From contig CATIUR010000005.1 of NCBI GenBank assembly GCA_949592205.1, forward strand, positions 108,993,277 to 109,057,276: a stretch of 64,000 nucleotides of DNA, given 5' to 3'. This DNA is from Helichrysum umbraculigerum (Eukaryota; Streptophyta; Magnoliopsida; Asterales; Asteraceae). Positions 45,191 to 55,822 of the stretch are shown piece after piece (within the stretch, counting starts at the first letter, position 1; each line of letters starts with the position of its first letter). A program made the position numbers and the translations under genes. The notes beneath the pieces were generated by a model that ran no database searches, had not been told where the DNA came from, and saw only the letters and a program-made list of their open reading frames with translations.

Positions 45191-47623
45191 TGTAACACCC
45201 GCCAAATTAGGACTAGTAATTAGTGCCTAATCATATGTTAATACATGTAATTAGTTCCTGGTTAGGCTAATTAATGTATCGAATTATATATATATTGTTG
45301 AATATATACGAAAATGCGATTTGATTAAATCGTACGCAGTTTAAATCGAATGTATTTCGATTCAATTTAATACGGACGTTGGTGACTCATTTTATTAAAT
45401 AACACTTTTATGTCAAAAATATTATTATGATAATATTTCGTATTCATTCGTATCGTACAACCCAAAACTTACATAATGTAAAATATTTAAAACGCGCAAA
45501 CTAAATAAACTAATTTACGTTTTATAACACAAATATAAATATTTTGTAAAATATTCAAACAATATATCGCGTAATAAATCGTATTTTAAAACTCATAATT
45601 AAAATGTAAATAATCGTTTAACGTTAAACGACGGAGCAAACGAACACCACACGGAACGCGGGGCGAAAACTGGAAAAGTGAGGATAAACCCCACCTCCCA
45701 TCTTTCTTTCTTCATTTTATCACCTTTCTTATCTCTCTCTCTCCTATTTTCTCTCTACTAATCAAAATCACCACCATCCACCTAAATCGCACAATACTAC
45801 TACCAAACGCAACCGGATCACCAATATTTTTAGAGATTCACGACCACCTCGCGACGATCTACAACGCTACCTTTCCGGATTTTCATTTCGGCAAATTGTA
45901 AGTTTCCGACAAAATCCCGAAATCACTCGATTCTTTGTATTTTTCATTTGTAGTTGTTATTATAACTAGTATATGTCCATTACCATGTATAGAACACGAA
46001 AGTACAGCTTGAAAACGGGTTAAAAATGGATTTTTGGCCGGAAAATGTTGAACAGCCGGACTTTCTGGGCTGGTGTTCATCCATGCGACACAAGCATTGT
46101 GTCGCATGTTATGTCGTATTTCCCATGTTATGTCGTATTTCCCATGTTATGTCGTATTTCCCATGTTATGTCGTATTTCCCATGTTATGTCGTATAAAAC
46201 CTACTGTGTCGTATCTTATGTCGTACCAAAGATTTAGTGTCGCAAGTCTTGCGACACAACCACTATGTCGCATACCCTTATACAACACAATCACTATGTC
46301 GCTGTTGAATCAGCATTTCGCATCCATGCGACACAACCCTTGTGTCGTATGGACATTGTGTCGCACTCCTATGCGACACAACCCTTGTGTCGCATAATAC
46401 ATTTAGTGTCGCATTATTGTGTCGCATAAAACAGCAGGTTTTCAAATCTCAATTTCACTAAGTGTCGGAACTATATAACCTCAAACCCTTATACGATACG
46501 ACTTATAAAACCCTTTGGGACACACTTTTAATTGCAAAACGCCAATTACAAAATAATAATACTTAAAGTTTATTATTACAAATCCATCACCAACGGGCCG
46601 TACACATTTTCAAACACTTAACTAATCAACCAAATCGTAGTAATTTGGACATATATAGTTGTGTAACAACTACAAGGGTGATCTTTTGAGATACCCAATC
46701 ATGATTATAACCATCGCGTGTCGTGGACACCCTCAGGTTACAAGTCGTTGGACTTCATTTCTCGCTAATCAACTTACGTTTGTTTAAACGCATTCAGACT
46801 CAGGTGAGTTTCATAGCCCCTCTTTTACTGTTTTACTCAGGGGTGTGATATACTGCTCAACTTTTAACATGTGAACGCAAGTACCAACTTTTCATATACT
46901 ACATGAGTTTTTCGAAACTAATCATTTAAAGTCCTCCGTCAGCATAGTTGTTAATACGTTGTAGCGTGAATATTAGTATATGGTACCATATAGGATTGAC
47001 CCACCTCGTTCGGGTTAGCAAGCACTAACCGGGTAAACGAACGTACTAATATTTGGGAAGACGAATGTGGATTAGGCATTCGTGGAGGCACCTCGCCCGG
47101 AATTCTCTATAGGGGACCCGGCCCTCGAGTTAAGCTCAACTATGTGCTCATGGCTGTATACACGATGATTATCATTTAATTGCTGGATGCAATTCATTAT
47201 TTAATTGCTGGATGCAATTCACTATTTAATTGCTGGATGCAATTCATTATTTAAATCTTGCGGTTCATACGATATAACTGATTTCAAACCTGTGAGCTCA
47301 CCAGCTTTATAGCTGACCTTTTAGCATATATCGCAGGTACCCAGCAGTAGGATGTTTCTGCTTCAGGATTTAGCTCGAGTCAGCATACAGACGATTGAGA
47401 TTTTCTTGCATTAGTATATTTTGTACAAGTACTTATGTACTGAAATCTCATTTTATTTAACTCGAGCTATGTAAAGCTTTAAATGTTGTAAACATTTCAG
47501 TTATCAATATATTTTGTTAAAACGACGCATATAGAGTCGTTTGCTATTTATCTTTGTGCTTTGTTATTGATTAGTAACACCCAAATCAAGCTTCCGCAAA
47601 TCATCAAATTTGGGGGTGTTACA
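45191..47623 (+). repeat. 3' LTR of TE-7
   Basis: Near-identical to the 5' LTR, with one extra 19-bp unit in the GCGACACA cassette and single-base differences such as near 45681 (GTGAGG for GTGGGG), 45952, 46284, 46523 and 46586. Donor at 46804, acceptor at 47336. Confidence 0.95.
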
Positions 47624-48792
47624 AATTCAAATGGTGAAAGAAGTACAATTGCTTAGACTAGTTTCCTCATAATCCGATTATCACTTTATTGAATTGCTAA
47701 TATATGAACTTCATTGTGACATGACAAATGTATCAACCATCTTTGCAGGATTAATTGATTAAACACAATTCAGAAAGATATAAAGTTGTTTTCAACCCGC
47801 TAACAGTTCAATTTAACGTTATCCACCAAATTGCATTATGAATTATAACTACACCTTTTGTATGATTTATCCTTATAACTTGAATCAACAAAGTCTATAA
47901 CTATTACTAGTTATCACATTCATTGCCAATTTTTAACAATAATTGATCCTAGCCTATCAAACTCAATCTATTTAGTGATAATCATCAATTAAAACCAACA
48001 ATCATCAATAATGATCAATCAATAGAGAACTCAATCATAAATTAATGGATCATCACGCTAGGTTATCATCAAGATTCAACAATTAAACATGGATCTTCGA
48101 ATAAACATATAAACATTCATGAAATTAAATATTAACTAGCAATTCAACAATCAAATCATCATCCGAGTATTATCATCTAAGCAATTGTATGAAAAACTTA
48201 GCCACTCATATTATCACAGAAAATCAGAATCTTAAACATCTCAATATTCATAATCAAATGAAAGAAAGAAATGTATTCGAACCGAAATATCGGAATAACG
48301 ATTGAATGAATGAAAGCCCTTGAATCTTCTTGCTCTTTTTTCCTTCAAAAGCTCAAGAAAATGGTTTTATAAATGAAGAAATCGACTGGAGAAAAGAATG
48401 TGAAGTGATAACCTCAAAATGAGAGCAAAATGAAGTAATTAGGGTTTCTGCCGAATCAATCCATACGCCGTATGGATTGAAAAGCCCATATCAGACCCGC
48501 GTATTCTGGCGGCCCGGCTCAATTCATCCATACGCCGTATGGATTCCATACGCCGTATGGATCAGAATTTCCAACTTTTTCACCAGCGACCACCATTCTT
48601 CAATCTTTCTCATTTTTAACTTATTTTCTTCAATTCTCGCACGTTTTCAGCTTCTTTTCCGATTCAAGCTCCAGAAAATTCCTAAATGCAAATATGAACG
48701 AAATGAGTATCGAATTCAAATAAAATGCATAAGAAATTAATCAAACTAAGGGGTAATTAGTACTATAAAATAGCACATTTTGGCGTTCATCA
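47624..48792 (-). repeat. 3' LTR of TE-6, proximal part
   Basis: Continues the LTR after TE-7; ends GCGTTCATCA at 48792. A near-palindrome ATCCATACGCCGTATGGAT occurs three times (48457-48479, 48526-48544, 48545-48561). On the - strand TATAAAA (48365-48371) is a candidate TATA box. Open frames here are chance. Confidence 0.9.
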
Positions 48793-50185
48793 AACATCCC
48801 CCACTTGAATCCTACTTGTCCTCAAGTAGACTAGCAACTCAAAAATTCAAAACTTTAAATATGAACGGCAAACGATGCATAAAAGGTCTTACAAACTACA
48901 CAGCATTTGGCAAACCAAATTTTTATCTTAAAATCGATTCTACTTTAAAACTCAGCAATCAAGAAACTCTACATGGGAAGCCATTCTAACATATTATTAT
49001 TACACATAAAAGATAATTCACTCAGATTACCGATATTGTTGTCCACTTAAACAATCTAAATTTCAGAAATTGAGCTCAACTTATTATTATTCTAGCAGGC
49101 CTTACCCTTGATTTTCTATTGCAAAATACTCTCATAAAAATAACGTGTCACAATTCTCCAAATAATGAACATCCAAATAAATCAATCATTTTTCAAACCA
49201 AGACATTGGTGACAGGTCTGTACCTCAGTACAACAGAGCGACATAACTTGGCTTTGGTTTTTCAATTTATGAGTCTTTTGTACTCATTTATTTTTATCTA
49301 TTTTGATATCAGATATACTGACGGAAACCAGGTCTGTACTTTCGTACAACAGAGGAGACAACACCCAGTATATTCCCAAATGATGATAATTAGGATCACA
49401 AAATTATGGATTATAACACGCTATCATACAAGAATTAGGACTAAGGTCATACCTTGCTAAAAGATCCTCATAGGATAAATCCCTACTTAATTCATTACAT
49501 TTCTTACTAGCTCAATAACCTTCATAAAAATTGCCTATCGATACATCATAAGATGAACTATCTAATAAAAAAAAAATTAAACTTATTTCATTCTTTGCAT
49601 TCCCAAAATGTGTTACAAGATTGCTAAACTTTACATAGAAAACAATTTTAAAACAAAAATTTGGGTTGAAAAATGACTAACACGTAGAATGCCTCTTAAC
49701 CTCAATATTTTTCAATAGCTACCATTCATAAATTAAGGACAATTAGACTTCTTTTCCCCCATCCCCCACTTAGAAACATGCAATGTCCTCATTGCAAAAG
49801 AAAATAAAAATAAGGGAATAGAAAAGAAGTGAAACAGAAAACTCCCCTGATTTGAAGGCAATTTGCTTGAAGGACTTCATTCAGAAATAAAATACAACAG
49901 CACACTTCTGTAGGCAACACGATTGCATTTAGCACATGAAATAAGCCTTTAAACCCCTCGATATCCCGAGTGGACGAGTTGTAGTCTCGTGAGGGTTTCC
50001 AGAGAACACACCCACAAAGTTCAAACCTGCAAACAAAAAAAATAAAACAAAATACAAATTAACAAAATAACGGGTTGTCTCCCGAAAGCGCTTTTGTTTA
50101 TCACGTCGGTAATCTCGACATCTTGCTTCACCACTTAATTCAAATCCATCTCCAAATCACACTTGGAGTCCCTTATATCACCATA
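48793..50185 (-). other. 3' noncoding region of TE-6
   Basis: The terminal polypurine tract on the - strand is AAGTGGGGGATGTT beside the LTR, preceded by the hairpin CTACTTG-AGGA-CAAGTAG (48812-48829). A second tract-like AAGTGGGGGATGGGGG (about 49756-49772) has its own hairpin TGCAATG-AGGA-CATTGCA (49779-49796). At 49940-50035 lies the conserved block shared with TE-2, behind an acceptor-like TTGTTTGCAG; at 50071-50084 the stem CGGG-AGACAA-CCCG. No env-like frame is visible. Confidence 0.7.
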
Positions 50186-51573
50186 CTACTTCTTTACTCT
50201 ACTTCCATTGACTTTGAAGGTTTTTCCAGAATATCCTTGCAAATCAACAGCTCCAAACGGATAAACCTTGTCAACAACAAATGGGCCAGTCCAGCGTATC
50301 TTTAACTTTCCTGGAAACAAATGTAATCTAGAACTATACAACAGAACTTGATCACCTTTCTCGAATGTATGGTTCGACTTAAAACAAGCATCATGCCATT
50401 TCTTAGTTCGCTCCTTGAACAGTCTCGAATTGTCATAAGCATTTATTCTTAATTCATCCAACTCATTTAGCTGTGCCATTCTTTCCTTTCCAGCTAACTT
50501 CTCATCAAGATTGCACTTCTGTAAAGCCCAATATGCTTTATGCTCTAACTCAAAAGGTAAATGACAAGCTTTTCCATAAACAAGGCGATAAGGCGTTGTT
50601 CCAACTGACGACTTAAATGATGTTCGTGCAGCCCATAATGCATCATCCAACTTGTATGACCAATTCTTAGGGTTTCCTTCAACTGAACGTTCTAAAATAC
50701 GCTTCAACCCTCTATTAGTCACTTCCACTTGACCACTCGTCTGTGGATGATAGGCAGTTGAAAACTTAAGTCTAACTCCGTACTTTCGCAGCACCTTTTC
50801 CAATTGCAGATTTGTGAAATGTGTCCCTCGATCACTAATTAAAGCTTTTGGTGCTCCAAAGCGCGAAAATAACTGTTTAACAAAATTTACCACAACGCGA
50901 GCATCACTCGTGGGTAATGCTTTTGGTTCGGCCCACTTAGAAACATAATCCACAGCCACGATGATGTATTTGTTTCCATTGCTAGGTGGAAACGGACCCA
51001 TAAAGTCTATCCCCCAGACATCAAAAATATCACTTACCATAATTGGATTTTGCAACATTTCATCCTTCTTTGAGATTCTCTAGTACGTTGGCAGGCATCG
51101 CATTCCTTCACATACTTGAATGCATCCTTATAAACTATTGGCCAATAAAAACCTGCCTCAAACACTTTCCTTGCAGTGTAGTTTGGACCATGATGTCCTC
51201 CAGCCGGACCATCATGACAGTGCTCTAAGATTATGTCGCATTCCTCTCCAGCTACACATCGTCGGACAATTCCATCAGCACACTGTCTGAACAGATATGG
51301 GTCTTCCCAAAAGTAATATCGTAAAGATGAGAAAAACCTCTTTCTTTGGTTAAAGTCCAATCCGGATGGAAGAGTCTTTGTAACTAGAAAGTTTGCAATA
51401 TCAGCGAACCATGGAAATTCATTCAGAATTGCTTTCAACAAGCTTTCATCAGGAAACTTATCTCGAATTTCCGTTTCATCCAACTTATCCAATTCTGGAT
51501 TTTCCAGTCTTGACAGATGATCTGCAGCCAGATTTTCTGCTCCCTTCTTATCACGAATCTCAATGTCAAACTC
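50186..51573 (-). pseudogene. int: TE-6 integrase region (frameshifted)
   Basis: Continues after a TAG (51574-51576) in the same frame with the RNase H end and the integrase zinc region (CDACQRT). A frameshift near 51060-51090 then moves to the frame of 50186-51058. That frame carries the core: D18 (WGIDFMGP), D76 (ISDRGTHF) and E112 (GQVEVTNRGL), spaced 57 and 35, followed by the full C-terminal half and the GPF tail (RWTGPFVVDKV). This copy shows what TE-2 has lost. Confidence 0.9.
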
Positions 51574-54500
51574 CTACAATAACAAAATCCATCGCAACAA
51601 CCTTGGTTTTGCATCTTGTTTTCCAAACAAGTATCTTAATGCAGAGTGATCGGTAAAAACAACAGTTTTTGACAGTACCAGGTAAGAGCGAAACTTATCA
51701 AACGCAAAAACAACAGCAAGCAATTCCTTTTCAGTCGTAGTGTAATTCTCCTGTGCACTCGTCAAAGTCTTGCTTGCATAATAAATAGGTTGAAACTTCT
51801 TATCAACCCTCTGACCTAAAACTGCTCCTACAGTGTAATCACTGGCATCACACATCAATTCAAATGGAAGATCCCAATTCGGACTTATCATAATTGGCGT
51901 GGATACCAATTTCTCCTTTAAAATCTTGAACGCATCTTGGCACTCCCTTGAAAACTCGAACTTAGCTTCCTTTTCCAACAACTTGTTCATAGGACGTGCT
52001 ATCCTTGAAAAATCCTTGATGAATCTTCTATAGAACCCAGCATGTCCTAAGAAACTTCGTATTTCTTTAACATTTGTTGGATGAGGTAGCTTTGCTATGG
52101 CCTCAATCTTTGCTTGATCAACTTCAATACCAGCTCTTGAAATTTTATGCCCCAACACAACTCCTTCTCCTACCATGAAATGACACTTTTCCCAATTTAA
52201 AACGAGATTGGAACTCTCACACCTTTGCAACATCCTCTTTAGATTCATCAGACACTTATCAAAAGAATCTCCAAACACAGAGAAGTCATCCATGAATATT
52301 TCCATGTTGTCTTCTACCATATCATGGAATATTGCCATCATGCACCGTTGAAATGTGGCGGGTGCGTTACATAGACCAAAAGGCATCCTCCGATAAGCGA
52401 AAGTTCCGAATGGGCAGGTGAAAGTAGTCTTATCTTGATCATTTGCATCAATTGAGATTTGGAAGTACCCGGAGAATCCGTCTAGAAAGCAATAATACTC
52501 TTTTCCAGCTAGACGTTCCAGCTTCTGATCAATGAATGGCAAAGGAAAGTGATCTTTGCGTGTCGCATCATTCAGCTTTCTATAATCAATACAGACCCTC
52601 CATCCAGTAACAGTTCTTGTGGGAATTAACTCATTCTTCTCATTCGCAACCACTGTCATACCTCCTTTTTTTGGCACAACATGAATGGGGCTGACCCATG
52701 GACTATCAGAAATCAGGTATATCAATCCAGAGTCAAGCAATTTTATGATTTCCTTCCTCACAACATCCGTAACCTTAGGATTTAATCGTCTTAATGGTTG
52801 CACAACTGGTTTGAAGTCAGATTCCATAAGGATCTTGTGCGTACAATATGATGGGCTAATTCCCTTGATGTCACCGATCGTCCATGCTATAGCATGCTTA
52901 TGTTCCTTCGGAACTTTTAGCAGACTTTCTTTCTCGTTTGCTGATAGCTTGGATGAAATGATAACTGGCAAATCTGACTCTCCTTGTAGGTATGCATATT
53001 CCAAATGGGTCGGTAAATCTTTCAATTCTAACCTTGGTGGTTCTTCAAAAGAAGATTTACATGCCAACACCTCTTCTCGTGAACAGGGAATCCCATGCAT
53101 AGTGATGCGAGTCTCTTTCTTGACTAAAATACCATTAGTCTCAACCGATTCTTCATTCTCAGTCGGCTGATCACCTTCTACTTCCTCATCACTCTCGAAC
53201 TCTAACTCCTCAAGCATTTTATCGAATTCTTCAATATCTCTAATTGCTTCTATGCTTCCCGTCCATCCTTCCAGAATCATGGGATCTAGATCTTCATCTT
53301 CCATGAGACTTTGAAGGAACTCCTCATCATCAGTCATTTCTCTAGCGCTCACAAAGTAGCAAGTATCATCAACTGCAGCAGGATATTTCATTGATTTGTT
53401 GACATCAAACACTACTTCATCATCTCCTAACCTCAGAGTGATCTTTCTATCATGAACATCAATCAATGCCCTTGCAGTGGCTAGAAAAGGTCTTCCCAAA
53501 ATGATAGGTACCTTTTTATCTTCAACCATGTCCATAATGATGAAATCACACGGAAAAACAAACCTATCCACCTTAACTAGCACATTCTCTACCATACCCC
53601 TAGGATATTGAACTGAACGATCTGCTAACTCAATGCACATTCTAATTGGCTTTGGTTCCCCTAACTTAAGTCTGGCATACATAGTATAAGGCATTATTGA
53701 TATGCTTGCCCCAAAGTCAGCCAATGCATGAGTAAGGTCTAAACTTCCAATCAGACAAGGAAGGGTAATACTCCCAGGGTCTTTCACTTTTGGTGGAAGT
53801 TTATTTTGCATAACTGCTGAACATCTCTCGTTCATTGTCACCGTGGTTGCCTCCATCAGTTTGCTCTTATTAGTTAAAAGTTCCTTCAGATACTTTGCAT
53901 ACTTTGGCATTTGAGCAATGGCTTCCACGAATGGGATGTTAATGTGTAGTTGCTTCAGATTCTCTAGGAACTGGTGGTATTGAGCATCATCTTTCCCTCT
54001 TCTCAAAGCTGCTGGATAAGGTGGCGGCGGTGCATGATCCTTAGCATATTGCTTATCTCTTGCAATTTGTTCAGCCTCAGTGTCCACCTTGGGACTTTCC
54101 ACAACTTCTACTTCCTTCTCTTTTTGCGGTAGGGGTTTAGAAACAGGTTTCTTCTTGGGAATGGGGTCTTCAAAACCCCTTCCACTACGGGTGATCACCG
54201 CTTTTGCCTGATCTCGTGGATTGGTCTCAGTGTATCCAGGTAGGGTTCCAGGGAATCTCTCTTGAAGAACTTTGGCTATGTTGGAAACATTCCCTTCAAT
54301 CTGCTTAATCGCAGCTCCTTGGTTTCTCAATGCAGCGTCTGTAGCATCCATCCTTTGTCTAGAGCTCGTAATGAATTTCTCATTGTACGTGAGAAACTTA
54401 CCCATCATTTCTTCTAAATTAATTTGCTTGTCTGAAGATGATGCACCTGGCTGTTCCTTGGTGAAAAATCCAGTTTGAGTTTGGCGAAACGGTCGCCCTC

Positions 54501-55653
54501 CATCTTGGTATGGTCTTCTGAAAAAGTTTTCACCGCCCTGACGATATGGTGCTTGAGCTTCTCCATACTTGACTTCCTCAGTCTGTTCTCCCGTTCGCAT
54601 CTCGGGGCAATCCTTCACTAAATGGCTTCCTCCACAGTTGTCGCATCCCACTTGGATAGCATGGACAGTCTCAGTAACCTTCTTGATATCTCTGCCCATG
54701 TTGTCTAGCTTAGCGTTGATGGCTGCAAATCCATCGTCATCATTCACAGACCTCTTCCGTCTAGAAGTTCCATCATCCCATAACTGAGAGTGTTTCTCTT
54801 GGTCGCGAATGGCAGTCAAAGCATCACGAGGGACCTTCTTGGGAATAGGCCCTTGGGAATCCAGTTGCTGCCTCGTGGCATGATCCACTCCTTTATAGAA
54901 AATACTAACGACTTGTTGATCGTTCAGGTCGTGATGCGGGCACTTATGCATCAGGTCCTTATATCTCTCCCAAGCTTGGTGAAGTGACTCATCCAATTCC
55001 TGCTTGAAATTTCTGATCTCGTCAATCATCTTTGAAGTTTTGGAAGGAGGACAATACATCTTCAGAAACTTCGTGCGAAGGTCTTCCCATGTGGTTATGG
55101 ATCCAGCTGGCTCGTTTTGAATCCATCTCTTAGCAGCTCCCTTGAGTGTGATTGGGAATACCCTGAGCATAACTTGATCGCTTGTGATGTTAGGAACGTT
55201 GAACATATCGGCTATCTCAACGATTTTCTCCACATGATCATTAGCATCCTCCCTTTCTTCTCCTCGGAAAGGATTCTCCCTAAGCTCCTTGAGGAACTGT
55301 CCCTTGATTTCAAACTCCACACCTTGTGCAATCACTGGCCTTACTACTCCAGTGCCACGGTCATTACGCATCTGACTCGAATACTCTTCGAGCGTTATGT
55401 TGGCGATATCTTCTGCCATTGTTTTATCTGGTTGATCGTTAAAAAGAAATCGTAGGCACTCTCCAAAATCGCTTTCTAAATACGAACGGTAGTTCCTGGT
55501 TTGTGGGGTAAAAAGGTTATTGGTTAACGATGAGTTCGGTGGTGCTGAAGCGGCGCGTCTTCTTTGATGGAATATACGTTCGGGTTCTTCAAAAGGGTCA
55601 GTTGGGTTTGGAATAGTTGAGCGGGTCATAAACTTCAGTATCGTACCTGGCAA
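51574..55653 (-). CDS. gag-pol: TE-6 Athila Gag-protease-RT-RNase H frame
   Basis: 1,359 codons uninterrupted. N-terminus with FEEPERIFHQRRR; capsid (FNVPNITSDQVMLRVFP, RYKDLMHKCPHHDL); one knuckle CDNCGGSHLVKDC; protease DFGA (D646; TE-2 and TE-3 have DLGA). An Asp/Glu-rich linker follows, then RT with KKGG, CIDYRKLN, FAYRRMPFGLCNAP and FMDD (1120-1123), and RNase H CDASDYTVGAVLG and TDHSALRYL. It stops at TAG (51574-51576) where the TE-2 frame continues, so this is a premature nonsense codon before integrase. The start is taken at 55653; a second in-frame Met nine codons on (MTRS) matches the TE-2 start and may be the real one. Confidence 0.93.
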   Translation of the reverse strand: MPGTILKFMTRSTIPNPTDPFEEPERIFHQRRRAASAPPNSSLTNNLFTPQTRNYRSYLESDFGECLRFLFNDQPDKTMAEDIANITLEEYSSQMRNDRGTGVVRPVIAQGVEFEIKGQFLKELRENPFRGEEREDANDHVEKIVEIADMFNVPNITSDQVMLRVFPITLKGAAKRWIQNEPAGSITTWEDLRTKFLKMYCPPSKTSKMIDEIRNFKQELDESLHQAWERYKDLMHKCPHHDLNDQQVVSIFYKGVDHATRQQLDSQGPIPKKVPRDALTAIRDQEKHSQLWDDGTSRRKRSVNDDDGFAAINAKLDNMGRDIKKVTETVHAIQVGCDNCGGSHLVKDCPEMRTGEQTEEVKYGEAQAPYRQGGENFFRRPYQDGGRPFRQTQTGFFTKEQPGASSSDKQINLEEMMGKFLTYNEKFITSSRQRMDATDAALRNQGAAIKQIEGNVSNIAKVLQERFPGTLPGYTETNPRDQAKAVITRSGRGFEDPIPKKKPVSKPLPQKEKEVEVVESPKVDTEAEQIARDKQYAKDHAPPPPYPAALRRGKDDAQYHQFLENLKQLHINIPFVEAIAQMPKYAKYLKELLTNKSKLMEATTVTMNERCSAVMQNKLPPKVKDPGSITLPCLIGSLDLTHALADFGASISIMPYTMYARLKLGEPKPIRMCIELADRSVQYPRGMVENVLVKVDRFVFPCDFIIMDMVEDKKVPIILGRPFLATARALIDVHDRKITLRLGDDEVVFDVNKSMKYPAAVDDTCYFVSAREMTDDEEFLQSLMEDEDLDPMILEGWTGSIEAIRDIEEFDKMLEELEFESDEEVEGDQPTENEESVETNGILVKKETRITMHGIPCSREEVLACKSSFEEPPRLELKDLPTHLEYAYLQGESDLPVIISSKLSANEKESLLKVPKEHKHAIAWTIGDIKGISPSYCTHKILMESDFKPVVQPLRRLNPKVTDVVRKEIIKLLDSGLIYLISDSPWVSPIHVVPKKGGMTVVANEKNELIPTRTVTGWRVCIDYRKLNDATRKDHFPLPFIDQKLERLAGKEYYCFLDGFSGYFQISIDANDQDKTTFTCPFGTFAYRRMPFGLCNAPATFQRCMMAIFHDMVEDNMEIFMDDFSVFGDSFDKCLMNLKRMLQRCESSNLVLNWEKCHFMVGEGVVLGHKISRAGIEVDQAKIEAIAKLPHPTNVKEIRSFLGHAGFYRRFIKDFSRIARPMNKLLEKEAKFEFSRECQDAFKILKEKLVSTPIMISPNWDLPFELMCDASDYTVGAVLGQRVDKKFQPIYYASKTLTSAQENYTTTEKELLAVVFAFDKFRSYLVLSKTVVFTDHSALRYLFGKQDAKPRLLRWILLL

Positions 55654-55798
55654 ATCAGCAGAACAGGCTACCTGACTACCCTAACTTATAACTAATAATG
55701 AAAAAGAAATCAACTAATCAAGTTACAAATAAATAATAAATTAACTAAAAATTATAAACAAAAGACAACTTCCAATTTAATTAATTGAAACAAACCGC

Positions 55799-55816
55799 TC
55801 CCCGGCAGCGGCGCCA
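55799..55816 (-). other. Primer binding site of TE-6 (Asp-tRNA-like)
   Basis: On the - strand TGGCGCCGCTGCCGGGGA, seven bases from the 5' LTR end. Confidence 0.87.
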
Positions 55817-55822
55817 AAAACT

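Larger units (their letters stand above)
37179..47623 (+). mobile_element. TE-7: nearly intact autonomous Tekay chromovirus
   Basis: Target copies AATTC (37174-37178, 47624-47628). 10,445 bp with LTRs of 2,414 and 2,433 bp. The 19-bp length difference equals one unit of a CATGTTATGTCGTATTTCC repeat (four copies versus five). I counted about five base differences between the LTRs, so this is the youngest datable insertion here. It carries initiator-Met primer site, leader hairpin, an extra upstream frame, gag, protease, RT, RNase H, integrase with chromodomain-like tail, and polypurine tract. One homopolymer slip separates RNase H from integrase. Confidence 0.95.

Noticed and set aside
52685..53170. 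161-codon plus-strand frame opposite TE-6 pol
   Set aside because: Shadow of the minus-strand RT region.
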